Source: Linyphia triangularis | Taxonomy: Eukaryota; Arthropoda; Arachnida; Araneae; Linyphiidae | Assembly: GCA_963978545.1 (NCBI GenBank) | Contig: OZ021732.1 | Coordinates: 62,472,714-62,536,713, forward strand | Direction of reading: 5' to 3' | Length of the DNA: 64,000 nucleotides | Part shown: one piece after another, positions 44,541 to 56,172 of the stretch | Layout of the letters: each line of letters opens with the position of its first letter | Numbering within the stretch: position 1 is the first letter of the stretch | Made by a program: the position numbers and the translations under genes | Notes under the pieces: model-generated | Told to the model about the DNA's origin: nothing | Database searches by the model: none | Seen by the model: the letters and a program-made list of their open reading frames with translations, nothing else

Positions 44541-45055
44541 AAGATTAGGTCAACCATTTTCATATATTTTGGAAAGTAAAGAAAGATCCAAACATAAAAA
44601 GAAACCAGAATTTATAAGGTTAGAAGCAACTCCAGAAGTGTTGTCCTATGCAGCCCAAATTATTCTCAAGGCTAATGGAAGATAGATGCGTCCAAATTAT
44701 TTAGGGTATACTGTTTGGAAATGTTAAAATTGTATATAGAACTCTATCCATCATTCAATATGCCAACAACCATACATAAAATATTAGTTCATGGACCAGA
44801 AATACAACACAATGAGCTTTTGCCTGTCGGAATGCTTACAGAAGTTCGAGAAGCTCTTAAGAAAGACATTAAAAAATATCGCGAAGCAATTTAAAGGAAG
44901 TTTCGAGTGAAAAATCTGCTAGATGTGTTTCATCGACATTTGTTGGCAAATGATCCTGTAATCTCTAGTTTAAGAATATTGCTAAAAAAGAATCTAATTC
45001 CAACACAAACTATTTTTCAGATGATACATTTTCCGTGTCAGATCTTTAAACTATA
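44541..45055 (+). pseudogene. Broken fragment of a transposon-associated arthropod protein family
   Basis: Consecutive plus-strand pieces, each ended by a stop, read as one protein-like stretch: RLGQPFSYILESKERSKHKK; then LEATPEVLSYAAQIILKANG; then YPSFNMPTTIHKILVHGPEI; then LLPVGMLTEVREALKKDIKK; then LLDVFHRHLLANDPVISSLR. From memory, a phrase of the kind MPT-x-HK-I-L-x-HG...LP-x-G-x-L-x-E appears in repetitive uncharacterised arthropod proteins. No named domain is recognised and no function is assigned. At least two internal stops make it a relic. Confidence 0.45.
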
Positions 45056-45374
45056 GTTTTATTATACAACAAAATTACTGTTTCATTATTCAGGACTTCA
45101 AATACATTTAAATTCATCACATTCTTAATTTTACTTTAATTCATATTTGAAAACTAAATAAATAAGTAGAATTTAACTTTAAAGACTTTTTACTAAAATT
45201 GTTGATTTTTCGCGAATATTTTTTCAAGTGTTTTGTTTCAATTCTTAAAGTTTATGGTAGTTATATTAATGTCTCTATTATACTAATACATTGTAAATAT
45301 ACTATGTTTAATAAAAATTATTAGGAGAAGCAGCTAGTGTTGCCATGTTTTGTTTATAACACCTATTTTACCTA

Positions 45375-45724
45375 TTAACACGTTGACTGCCACGGAATGT
45401 TGCACGATTCCGACCTAAAGAGCCAATTTCATTTAACCTTTAACTGTTGTATGCGGTTTGACAGACCGCGAGTCATTTTTTGTGGAATGCTTCCACCCAT
45501 TAAAATATTTCAACTTTGACTTTTATATTAATTTTTCCGATAATTTGTTTCTTATATTTTAATTTGATGTTAACTAATTTCTTTTGCGCAGTATGAACTA
45601 CGTGTTGTCCTTGCGCCAAATTATCAAACCACCCAACCACAGCACTCGTCGACTCGTTGATTGGAGAAAAGATTGAACCAGTGGTGTGCGTTGAATGCAA
45701 CTCATATGCCAATCAACGTGTTAA
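45375..45724. mobile_element. 350-bp MITE with TTAA target and piggyBac-like termini
   Basis: The left end reads TTAACACGTTGACTGCCAC and the right end, reverse-complemented, TTAACACGTTGATTGGCAT. TTAA at both extremes plus roughly 13-bp terminal inverted repeats (cacgttga...) is the signature of piggyBac-type non-autonomous elements. It holds no coding sequence. Confidence 0.7.
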
Positions 45725-46958
45725 AATAGTTTTAACAAAAACTAATTTCAAACATGCGATTTTTCCATTGAAAGAAATTGTCGTGTTTATATTCTTATTC
45801 GAAGTTTTGTGTGAAATATATTACCATATAAATTTCATCAGCAAATTTTATTGTTTAAATAAATGACAATTTTTAAGTGATACATTAATATATAATTTTT
45901 ATATAAATCGTCTTGAAGGAACATATATAACAGTACAATTTGTAGATGATTTTAGTGTTAATATTTGCAGTTTTTATGAATGATTAAGTTACGTATTGTT
46001 TGTAAATTGTTGCAAAAATATAATATAAAATGTTTTCAAATATAACTATTTTTTAATCAATGCATATAATATTTAAATTTTAACAGAAAACTTTTATTAA
46101 AGTACATATTTCTGTAAATAAAATTTTAGGTTAAAAAAATGAGACATCGCAATATAAATGGAAATTTTTACCTAAAAATTGTTAAAATGTGTCAATAAAA
46201 CCAAAATTACAGGGTGGTATACTTTTATAAACTCATTAAAAACTTTACTATAAACATTTGGTTTCGATAAATACACTTCTGAATTTTGGCCAGGTTTTCA
46301 CCTTGCCTAATTATCATTTTTGATCAACAGAACCTGAACTGGTTTTGAGTTTGTTTCATATAGACCATACTGAATTTGTTGTTTAAATAAATATAATTAT
46401 TTTTAGCTTTGCCTTCAGAAATTTTGAGCAAAATGAAATTCACAAGCACACACCAGGTTTCATAAGTAGTATCAGGATATAATTAGATTTGCCTTTTTTT
46501 TGTGTGCAATTTCATTGAGTGATACAATGAAAAAAGAATTATTGCTATTTTCAATTAAAAAATAAGATATGCTGACTTTCAAATTTAATTTGATACAAAC
46601 GATATTCAACTAAGTGGATATATTGTTTTTCTTAGACGGCTATTATGAACAAGAAAATACTAAATTCCAATCTTTAAAAGAATGGCATCTCATAATATAA
46701 CTAATACATTACTTTCACTTAAGAGATAAACCATTTCGAACATTAACGCTTGAAATAAAACTTTTGGAGTATTCACAAAGGAAATAAAAGTATAGGACTA
46801 TATAACATTAGAAATAGCATGAATTGCAAGTTTTAGTCAAGAACAATTGGAGTTATATATTGCTGTGCTAACCACAGCTGTGGTATCTGCATATTTCGGT
46901 AAAGCTGCGTTTTTGATACGAAGGGTTCTATGTAAATTATTATGTGCAATGTTGAAGT
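45725..46958. other. AT-rich intergenic DNA
   Basis: No gene, RNA or repeat boundary recognised. Confidence 0.5.
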
Positions 46959-47344
46959 TTAACACGTTGAGCGCCACGCGAATCTTAAGGAAATCCCCTT
47001 CAGGGCCACACGGAGCAGTTCGCTTCGCATTGATATACCGCAATACCAGAGCATCGCTGCTAACAGATTGAAATTTACTCAATTCAGTTGAGTAAATATA
47101 ATAGGACCATTATTTCTTATAGCAGTAGAAGATAGTTACGCCTAGAATTAAATGCTTATAGATAATCATTCCACATGTTTACGCAGCCTTGCCAGACCTC
47201 GGACTTCAAATTCTTAGGAAGGCAATTTTTCACAAGGGCATTTTAGACATAGTATATTTAATAATATTTTTATTGATTGAAATATCAATAGTACTTCAAA
47301 AACTAAGACTTAATGTCTTTTAAAAAGTACTAAGCAAGGCACTA

Positions 47345-50300
47345 TAGTCCGGGGAATAGAGACTGAAAAAGGGGTCTTACCTTGCAAAAGGTTATGTAGT
47401 TTTGATTTTTTAATATGTTATAAAGGTTGGTCTCGTGGTTTATAAACCAAGTTTTCGACCTCTTAACCCTTGTGCATTCTCCGTGATGCACCAAAAACTG
47501 AGCCGTTTTTCAGTTTATACGTCATAACTCTTTGTCAATGCATCTTAGAAACAAACATTATATTCAAAAGTTGTAGAAAATTAAATTTGCTAAAACTTTT
47601 GTACACAAAGTGTTTTTGTAGACCTATTATATAAATAGTTATGCTGCATCAAAGTCAAAACTTTTTCGTAAAAATGCTACTTTTTTAAGATTTGTGTCAA
47701 GTTTTTTGATTATATATCCATAATGGTACGTTTTAGAGAAAAGATTTGTAAATAAAAGTTGTAAAACAATAAATTTCCTACAAGTTTTGTATATTAACTT
47801 ATTTTTTAGGACTAATAACAAAGGAGTTACTCTGCTTTGTGTATTTTCAGTGGTGCACCAAAAAAAAAATACGTTTTTCAGTTTATATATCATAACTCTT
47901 TCACAATGCATTTTAAAAACAAACATTCAATGTAAAAGTTGTAGAATATAAAATTTCTACAACTTTTGTGAACAATTTGCTTTTGTAAAGCTATTATGTA
48001 AAGAGTTACGTAGCATCAAAGTAAACACTTTTTTGTAAAAATACTGCTCTTTTTAGTTTTTTGCTGAATTTTTCAAAAATATCTTCATGACAATAAGTCG
48101 TAGGGAAAAATATTCTATACAAAAGTTGTTGATGTATAAATTTGCTATAAGTTTTATAAAAAAAGTTACTATCTTGGACTAATAACTAAGGAGCTACTCT
48201 TCTTTGAAGGTTTACGAGATGATAACCTATAGTAGGGGTATAAAAATAGCTTCTTACTGCATAGTCTGACAATTTTAATAAATAAATAAAACAATACATA
48301 CTTAATACTAATGATAATGTAAAATAAAAAGTGGAAATATATTAAATAATGTATATATCTATAGATAATAATAGTAATATAAAATTTACCTTTTTGCCGT
48401 GATACACCAAAAATTTCTGCATTCGGAAATAAAAATGAGAAATAGACTGCATTCAAGTGGCTAATTCTAAACCACGTAGGGGTACAGATCTTTTGAGATA
48501 GAATAGAAAAATCTCAAGTCGGGTGGCATAAGTGACATGTAAAGGAATTCTTTTAAGGGCTCAGTTTCCGCGAAAACACCATATACTGTTGATTGAGATT
48601 TGCCACTGCCAAATTCAATGAAGAAGATTAGAAGAACCGAAAAAAAGTTTCTAGTGCATTCTTTCTCACCACCACTAACCATCCTGACAGAATATCAACC
48701 ACTCAGTGTAGTTACTTATTGGAATACAGGCGTTGTAATGATGGCCGTTTCGTCGTGTCCAATATTACAGGAATTTTCAAAGATCTTCCTAGATCCTAAT
48801 GCCAATGTTTCAAGCTTCACTGAAGCAGTATCAAGCATTCTTGTTACTATCTATGGTAGTGACAGGGCAAGAACTTTAAATGCTTTGTGTTATAAGCAAT
48901 TTTAGAAATTAACAACTGGCAGCAAGTTAAATCTGTCAAAGCTACTACCGACCCAAGAAGCTGCTACGTACCATGTCTTTCGAACATACCATCAAGTAAA
49001 GACATGGATGGACCAAATGAAAAATCCTTTGGTCTGGGGGTGGAAAAAGGACAGTAAAGGACTTCTTCCTATTAGAACCACCAGTGATTCAGCTCCTCAA
49101 TCAATTCTGACCTACATTTTCTGCCAGTACAATATAGGATGTACTAAGGCCTGCGGTTGTAGAAAGGCCTGTCTCAAGTGCTCCATAATACGTAAAAACT
49201 GTCATGGGCAAACCTGTGACAATATAGCGGATATCATAATTGAAGACGACCCAACAGAACTCTTAATTGAAGAAGTAGTGGAGGAACTAGCCGAGCCTTC
49301 GTGGCTAAACGAAAAACAATTTAGGAAGTTATATAAGTTTTCTAAATTGTAAGTTTTATTGATTTTACTATTTTTATATATAGATATATACATTTTTATA
49401 ATATTTCTATTTTTTGTTTTCTAATACTATTATTTTAATACCTATACTGTTTTATTTTTTATCAAAGTTGACAGGCTTTGCAGTAAGAAACTGTTTTTAA
49501 TATTAAATCTTGCCAGTAGTTCTTTTGTTATTAGTCCTATAAAATAACTTTGTAGAACCCCCTAAATTTGCTACGTTTTATATACAATTTTTGTGATATA
49601 CTTTTATGGATATCATCTAAAAACTCGACAAGAATCTTAAAATGGTAATTTTACGAAAGAGTTTTTGCTTTGATGCTTTTCATACAATTTGTTTTTTATA
49701 CAATAGTTCTACAAAACAAACTTTGCATAAATATAAGTTGTAGAAAATTACTACTCTACAACCTAAAATATAATTTTTTCCCAATAAAATACATTAGAAA
49801 AAGGATATGATCGGTATACTGAAAAAAATCCAAAATTTCAGAATTCAGAAGGTTTTTGGCGAAAATGGTAAATTGATATTACCGTTATTGTATATATATT
49901 CATTATTTAATATATTTACACTTTTTATTTTACATTATAATTAGTATTATATATATATATTGTTTTATTTTTTTATTAAAATTGTCACACCATGCAGTCA
50001 GAAGCAATTTTTACACTACCTATACATAAAATATTATAGGTTATCATCTAGTTAACCTTCAAAGAAGAGTAGCTCCTTAGTTATTAGTCCAAGATAGTAA
50101 CGTTTTTTATAAAACTTATAGCAAATTTATACATCAACAACTTTTGTATAGAATATTTTTCCCTACGACTTATTGTCATGAAGATATTTTTGAAAAATTC
50201 AGCAAAAAACTAAAAAGAGCAGCATTTTTACGAAAAAGTTTTTACTTTGATGCTACCTAACTCTTTACATAATAGCTTTACAAAAGCAAATTGCTCACAA

Positions 50301-50911
50301 AAGTTGTAGAAATTTTATATTCTACAACTTTTACATTGAATGTTTGTTTTTAAAATGCATTGTGAAAGAGTTATGATATATAAACTGAAAAACGTATTTT
50401 TTTTTGGTGCACCACTGAAAATACACAAAGCAGAGTAACTCCTTTGTTATTAGTCCTAAAAAATAAGTTAATATACAAAACTTGTAGGAAATTTATTGTT
50501 TTACAACTTTTATTTACAAACCTTTTCTCTAAAACGTACCATTATGGAGATATAATCAAAAAACTTGACACAAATCTTAAAAAAGTAGCGTTTTTACGAA
50601 AAACTTTTGACTTTGATGCGACATAACTATTTACATAATAGGTCTACAAAAACACTTGTGTACAAAAACTGTAGCAAATTTAATTTTCTACAACTTTTGA
50701 ATATAATGTTTGTTTCTAAGATGCATTGACAAAGAGTTATGACGTTTAAACTGAAAAACGGCTCAGTTTTTGGTGCACCACAGAGAACGCACAAGGGTTA
50801 GGAGGTCGAAAACTTGGTTTATAAACCACGAGACCAACCTTTATAACATATTAAAAAATCAGAACTACATAATCTTTTGCAAGGCAAAATGTCTCTATTC
50901 CCTGGACTACT
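47345..50911. mobile_element. DNA-transposon-like element with about 1.05-kb terminal inverted repeats
   Basis: 47345-48390 and 49867-50911 are inverted copies, diverged by scattered substitutions; shared blocks include ggttggtctcgtggtttata, gaaaaacttggtttataa (right strand) and gtagctccttagttattag. Each repeat contains two internal tandem subunits of about 355 bp beginning near gtgcaccaaaaa...cagttta and ending near actaataac-aaggagttac; a third, more diverged unit lies at about 49505-49830. The unique centre (48391-49866) holds a cysteine-rich protein relic. The superfamily was not recognised and the exact outer ends (tagtcc / ggacta) have no clear TSD. Confidence 0.7.
48600..49352 (+). pseudogene. 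Cysteine-rich protein relic of a transposon-associated family
   Basis: A single frame from 48600 to 49352 with one in-frame TAG at 48903-48905. Before the stop, ILVTIYGSDRARTLNALCYK; after it, TQEAATYHVFRTYHQVKTW, then NPLVWGWKKDSKGLLP, and a CXC-like cluster C-x6-C-x3-C-x-C-x3-C-x2-C-x6-C-x4-C (within CQYNIGCTKACGCRKACLKC). From memory, this order (a WGW motif, then a Cys-rich CXC/tesmin-like tail) occurs in repetitive arthropod and cnidarian proteins associated with mobile elements. The N-terminal part is missing. Its position between the long inverted repeats makes it the element's own gene or a captured one. Confidence 0.5.
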
Positions 50912-50945
50912 ATGCAAGTTATAGGAGTGGGAAAAACAACAGCGC

Positions 50946-51251
50946 ACTGTCAGCCACCGATGGCTGACGCGACACTCAACGTCTTAATGATACTATCCTG
51001 TAATAAATAAATATTAAATGAAATTTCAGTAATTGCTTAAAACAGTGTAATTTTTTTAGTTTTATATCATATTTTACACTGTCAGTCACCGATTGCTGAC
51101 GCGACACTCAACGTCTTAATGATACTATCCTGTAATAAATAAATATTAAATGAAATTTCAGTAATTGCTTAAAACAGTGTAATTTTTTTAGTTTTATATC
51201 ATATTTTACACTGTCAGTCACCGATTGCTGACGCGACGCTCAAAGTGTTAA
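50946..51251. repeat. 132-bp tandem repeat, about 2.3 units
   Basis: The unit cactgtcag-caccgat-gctgacgcgac plus about 100 further bases recurs at exactly 132-bp steps (gtcttaat at 50981 and 51113; gtgtta at 51245). Units 1 and 2 are nearly identical. Each contains the TTAA-type terminal sequence ctgacgcgacactcaacg...ttaa. Confidence 0.9.
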
Positions 51252-51267
51252 AGGACGTACAGATATA

Positions 51268-52560
51268 CAGTGGGTAAAAAAAGTCTCCTTACGAAAGTCA
51301 AAGTTAAAAATAAATTAGCATAATTTCTATTCTTTTGCATCATATCTTCAGTAACTACTGAAACATGTTTAATTTGATTCTTTAAAATAAATTTATAATA
51401 AATGTCTGTGTTTACAAAATGCAGGAAGTATTTAAATTGAAATATTTAGGAGATATTACTAAGTGCCATGCAAAAAGAGTTTCCATGCGTAATTTGAAAA
51501 TTAATTATGACGTCTTCCACAGCTGACTTGCAGTAAATTTTCGAAACTGAAGTGTACGCAAGTGTCATGAAGACATGATAGCAGCAATTGTTTAATTTTA
51601 ACTTGTAGCTGACCGTCTTAAAATGGAGTTCCTAAACCTATTCGTGAGTTGGTGATTCAGTTATTGAATGATGGATTATCTGTGAAAAAATTGGCAAAAT
51701 CTTTAACATATTGAAGTCTGTAGCACAATATATTGTTGAAAGACACCATGAACTGCAAACTTTTGAGGATAGAGATCAATCTGGAAAATCTTCAAAGCTA
51801 AAACGCTTGCATAAAAGAAATATCCTATTGTAAGGTTTAAGATATTCCGCAAATAAGTGCACCTTAAGTCGCACACATCGATATAAATAAACAACTGGAT
51901 AGGGAAAATGAAGCCGTTGCTAGATGCAATTGGTGAAATAAAAAATACGGATTGCCAAGGATTGAAAATAAAATTTCGGGTTGTACACAGCAGAAATGTC
52001 AATAGTAGACCTTAATTAGTAATAATGTGCCAAAAAATATCTACTCTAACCCTTTACAAGGTTTTTCACATTCTCATCCAACTATAAAAGTGAACTGTGA
52101 TTGGTTAATCTTCTCACCAGTTTCGCTATCTCCGGCGCGTTTTTTCATTGTATTGCAATGGAGCAGTCTATCCAGTTGTTTATCTATATCGATGGTCGCA
52201 CATGGCTTGAAAATTGATAAAAACGTTGAAGTGACATCTCAAACTATGAGAAATCATATCAAAAAAGCTTTTCTAAATGGACTTGCTGCCCGTGAGAAGC
52301 CTTAAATAAGTACCTGTAACAGAAAAAAGTGCATTGATTTTGTAAGGAAGCATGTAAGTTATCAGATACCTTTCTGTGAATCAGTCCTTTTCAGTGATGA
52401 ATTAAAATGAAATATTCAAGGGTCAGATAATTGAGTTATGGTCTGCAGAAAACAAAATCAACAAATGTTAACTAAGAATTTATGTGGAACAATTAAACAC
52501 GGTGGAGGAGGCGTTAGGGTATAGGGATGTATGAGGGCTGCTGTTGTCGGCAATTTATGT
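51268..52560 (+). pseudogene. Tc1-like transposase relic with left terminal repeat
   Basis: Opens with TA + cagtgggtaaaaaaagtctcc, a Tc1-type terminal motif. Coding remnants in shifting frames follow: PKPIRELVIQLLNDGLSVKK (helix-turn-helix region, near 51625), DRDQSGKSSKLKRL (near 51770), VTSQTMRNHIKKAFLNGLAA (near 52230) and VLFSDELK (near 52387), which carries the second catalytic Asp. There are many stops and frameshifts. No right terminal repeat was found, so it is 3'-truncated. Confidence 0.7.
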
Positions 52561-53189
52561 TATGTAGAAAGAAAAAAGACACTCCGGAAATGATCTCGAT
52601 ACTTGGGAGTTTTAGTCACCCTTACAGCTTAAAAGCCTAAATATGGCCATTTCTTTTTATTATTTTTACCTTGACTAGAGGAACTACCTTTTGCATGAAT
52701 TAATGAGTTCGAGGGTTTGTAACCCCACAAATTATTCCTATAATTGGGCAATTTTGCCCGGGTAAAAACTGACTAAAACAGGTCAATGGATTTCGGATAT
52801 TCATCTTTAGCTCACTTTCAAGAAATGACTTTGATACTTTAAGTTCAACTATTAAAACAGTGTGATTAAAAAAATAAAAAAAATTATTTTTCAATTAAAT
52901 TGCATGCTTATTAAAGCTCTGAAAATATGTGCTTCAACTTTTTAGTCAGAAAACCATTTTCAGTTTATTAAAGTTTTCTGGGTGACTAGTTGGATTTAAA
53001 CCACACACCTTCTGATCACTAGTCTGATACCTTTACGACTTCAGCTTGCTTGAATTTCTCTTAAATTAATATCAAGTCTTATATTTCAAACTTAAAGTGA
53101 CAGTTGTTTTGAAACGCATTTCTTATATATAATTCGTATGTAAAGCTGGTATTCTTCAATTTCGCATATAAAGCAAGGTATTTTGTTTC
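52561..53189. other. Intergenic, possible tRNA-like remnant
   Basis: A degenerate tRNA-like stretch may be present on the minus strand at about 52985-53055 (ggtttaaatcc as a poor B box). Otherwise nothing recognised. Confidence 0.4.
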
Positions 53190-53203
53190 TCTGACTTACT
53201 TAC

Positions 53204-53379
53204 GCCGACCAAACGGTATAGTGGTTAGAGTCCTAGCTTTCAGACCGCGAGGTAGCGGGTTCGAGTCCCGTGTTGGCATGGGTATTTGTAAATGTATGTT
53301 GGCTTGTCTAATGGCGAATGTTTCGGCGCATTATAGCCCTCGTGTTGCTGACGGCGCCAGACAATCTGAATACAACTAA
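53204..53379 (+). mobile_element. tRNA-derived SINE, copy 7, plus strand, 14-bp TSD
   Basis: Begins gccgaccaaacggtatagtg, has B box GGTTCGAGTCC, and is flanked by exact tctgacttacttac duplications (53190-53203 and 53380-53393). It is the cleanest full-length copy for defining the family ends. Confidence 0.93.
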
Positions 53380-53574
53380 TCTGACTTACTTACTTTTTAT
53401 TATTATTTTTTTTTTGTATATAATTGCATGGTTTTTTATTCAAGTTATAGTAGGTACATATTTTTTATCGTAAAAATTTGTTTCTGTGTGGTAAAGAGGA
53501 TTTCTACTTAATAGAAACGTGTAAAAAATTTGAATTGCAAACCTAAATCTCTCTACAATATTTAATCATAATTG

Positions 53575-53857
53575 TTGGTATTCCTAAGTGGACTGTATCT
53601 CACAACTCACAAAATACGGGTGCTCTTAAAACGCTGTGTAACACATCACTAATGTTTGCACAAAAAAGAAACTCCACCAGTAACAAAAACACCTTACTTT
53701 ATTCATCAACGTTCACAACTCGGCTACAATACATATCTTCTGTCTGCTGTCTCGACTACACCATCAGATTTTTAAAATATAAATTACACCAGTAGCGCCA
53801 TCTAGTGAGTTAAATAGGAAAGTAACTTAATGATAACATTAATCTAAGAATTAAACA
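53575..53857 (-). repeat. 3' LTR of old BEL/Pao element
   Basis: 283 bp, TGTTTAATTC...CCAACA on the minus strand. A purine tract agaaggaggcggca (minus strand) lies directly inside it. Confidence 0.8.
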
Positions 53858-53959
53858 TGCCGCCTCCTTCTAAACCACAAAAGGGGTTTTAAAACTTACA
53901 TAGTAAGTTTAAAAATAACAACAATAAATATACAAAATGCTCCAATCCTCATGTAACAT

Positions 53960-54245
53960 TATGTATCAAAACCTTGTAATAGATAAACCTTATTACCACT
54001 TCTCTTCAGCTCTCCTTGGTTAGTACTAACAGTCACTACTCTCACCTTTGAATAAGCACCAGGAAGCAATTTCACAATCCTTCCCAGTGGTCATTCCAAA
54101 GGAGGAGTATTTTCTCTCTCAACAATAACCATGTCCCCAGCTTTCAAGTTGGGTTTACTAGTCCACCACTTAGAGTTAGGCTGTAATCTTTGAAGATACT
54201 CAGTGGACCATCTACACCAAAATTTATTACGGAGTATCTGAATCA
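53960..54245 (-). pseudogene. BEL/Pao pol DUF5641 remnant
   Basis: The minus-strand reading contains NKFWCRWSTEYLQRLQP, LKAGDMVIVERENTPPLE, a stop, then PLGRIVKLLPGAYSKVRVV. This is the conserved C end of BEL/Pao Pol; the Trp of the usual WPLGRI is replaced by a stop codon. Confidence 0.75.
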
Positions 54246-54249
54246 ACCT

Positions 54250-54910
54250 CTATCTCTCCGAAAGACATAGAGATCTGGATTGCTCAACTGGTTCAGGAAA
54301 ACTATAAACTGAACCACTCATTAGGAAGAGAGCTGGCGTTAATGCGGTTAAGTCGGATGGATCATGAGACATCTTTGTTAGAGGTCTGCTATTTAAACGA
54401 GCTTCAACCTGATAGAGAAGTGTACAAAACTCCTCAAAATTCAGTAGAGCAGAACTCGCTGTTTTAACCATAAGTCTCTTAGCACTCTTCACAGCAGCCT
54501 CCCGCAATCCTCCAAAATGTTAAGTATATGGAGGAATGAAGACCCATTCAATTCCTTTCTCAGAACAGATATTCTGCACATCGGCTTGCCTACACAAGAG
54601 AAATAGATCTCGAAGGTATCGTGATGCACCTTTAAAATTTGAGCCGTTATCAGAAGCAATTCGACTTGGGGAAACTCCTTCTAGATAAAAATCTACGCAA
54701 TGGAGCGATGAAGGCTGTCGTTGAGAGTTCTGATGCCAGTTCAAGATACACACCCTTTGTTGCAGTACAAATGAACACACATATGTAAGATTTGAACTTA
54801 GTCACACTCTGCTTATGTGCACATTTAGTGTAGAATGGACCTGCAAAGTCCAAACCTGTACTTCCAAATTGTCTGGTCTGTATGATTCGATGAACCGGAA
54901 GTTCTCCCAT
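54250..54910 (-). pseudogene. BEL/Pao integrase remnant
   Basis: Three overlapping frames: the first with FGSTGLDFAGPF (first catalytic D), the second with SRIASDNGSNFKGA (second D) and EWVFIPPY, the third starting MREAAVKSAKRLMVK with NSRPLTKMSHDP. The GG-x-WE block around the catalytic Glu is disrupted by a stop (54520 region). Inactive. Confidence 0.8.
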
Positions 54911-55777
54911 TAACTGTGGAGAAGACCTAAGATTAAGCTTAAAACACTGTACACACTTTTTAAGCTGCTTACGAACAACTGATCGTCCATCTACAAACTA
55001 AAACTTTTGACGGATTAAAGCTAACGTAAGCTGAGGTCCAGCATGAAAATTAGACCTATAATAATAATAATCAATTACCCTCTTTGTAAACTCATGATTC
55101 TTTGGCAAAATCATGGGGTGCTGCTGATTATACGATAAAGAAGCATGATTTGAAAGTCGTCCACCCTCACGAAGATTCTTGTTAGAATCCAGAAATACAT
55201 TTAGGCGCAGTAGCTAGCTTACTATTTCGAGGCAATGGCATTGCCTCACTGAGACACTTTCGTTCAGTCGAAAAGTCTACCTTCTGAATTAAACGAACTA
55301 TGATAATAATGGCATCTTGAAGCTCTGTAGAAATCAAATAGCTAGATATTCTAAATCCTGAAGAACGGCAATTTCTCATAAACCGAAGAATCCAAGCACA
55401 AACTCGAATCAGTCGCAAGAGGGAATGTCTTCAATGAATTTTGGTAAAGATTGTACCTTGGCCACACAAGTAGTCAATTTCTTTTCCTCTTTTAATACAT
55501 CTTCAAGACATGCAGAACTTAAAGGAATTTCATATTCTGAAAATTTAACAATAGGTTATCTTAACCAGTGTGGTCTATAAAACCATTGATCACAATTCAC
55601 CATCTCTGATGGCTGAAGACCTCACTTCCCAAAATCAGCTGGATTTTCTATTCAACGTACATGACACCATTTCCCGAACGGAATCAATGACTGAATTTTA
55701 GATACCCTGTTAGGAACAAAGTTTTTCCAACGATATGGCTCTGACTTCAACCATGTGAGTGATACAGTGGAATCTGA

Positions 55778-56059
55778 CTAGGCTATTATTTCACGAACAG
55801 ATAAATGAATGTTTTTTTGAACATAGTCCACCAGTTCGGACAATAACAATGCTGTACACAATTCTAGTCGAGGTAATGATTGCACCTTCAAGGGCGAAAC
55901 CCTCGTTTTCGAAGTAAGCAACGACACATAAACTTCTGAATTTGAAGTAAAACATCGTAGGTAAATCGCTGCACAATAAGCTATCTCAGAGGCATCACAA
56001 AAAGCATGAAACTCAACCTCAGTACGCAAAGAATGAAGAACAAATCTAGGTATTTCCAA
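55778..56059 (-). pseudogene. BEL/Pao RNase H remnant
   Basis: 93-aa open piece with FHAFCDASEIAYCAAIYLR (catalytic CDAS) and RVSPLKVQSLPRLELCTALL (catalytic E). It is separated by stops from RT upstream and integrase downstream; 55182-55418 holds another open piece of the linker region. Confidence 0.75.
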
Positions 56060-56172
56060 CTGCTGGATTAAATGTAGCTCTTTTCACAACAGTATCCACT
56101 TCTCATTCATTTCATCTGGCACTGCTTGATCTCAAGTAAGATCACATTTCCACAGTTGTTGGATAAGAATTT

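Larger units (their letters stand above)
46959..51251. mobile_element. Possible TTAA-bounded composite containing a long-TIR transposon
   Basis: The left end TTAACACGTTGAGCGCCACG and the right end, reverse-complemented, TTAACACTTTGAGCGTCGCG are related to each other and to the MITE at 45375-45724. They bracket the separate long-inverted-repeat element at 47345-50911. Either a piggyBac-like element was invaded by the other, or two MITEs flank it. An internal alternative right end (cactcaacgtcttaa, near 50987) is present because the end sequence itself is tandemly repeated. Confidence 0.4.

Noticed and set aside
47639..47926. Frames in the long inverted repeats (and 50444-50626) as a gene pair
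   Set aside because: They recur because the DNA is inverted-repeated, are low-complexity, and do not keep their ends between copies.
52985..53055. tRNA-like sequence on the minus strand
   Set aside because: The B box is poor (ggtttaaatcc) and no clear A box or acceptor stem pairing is visible.
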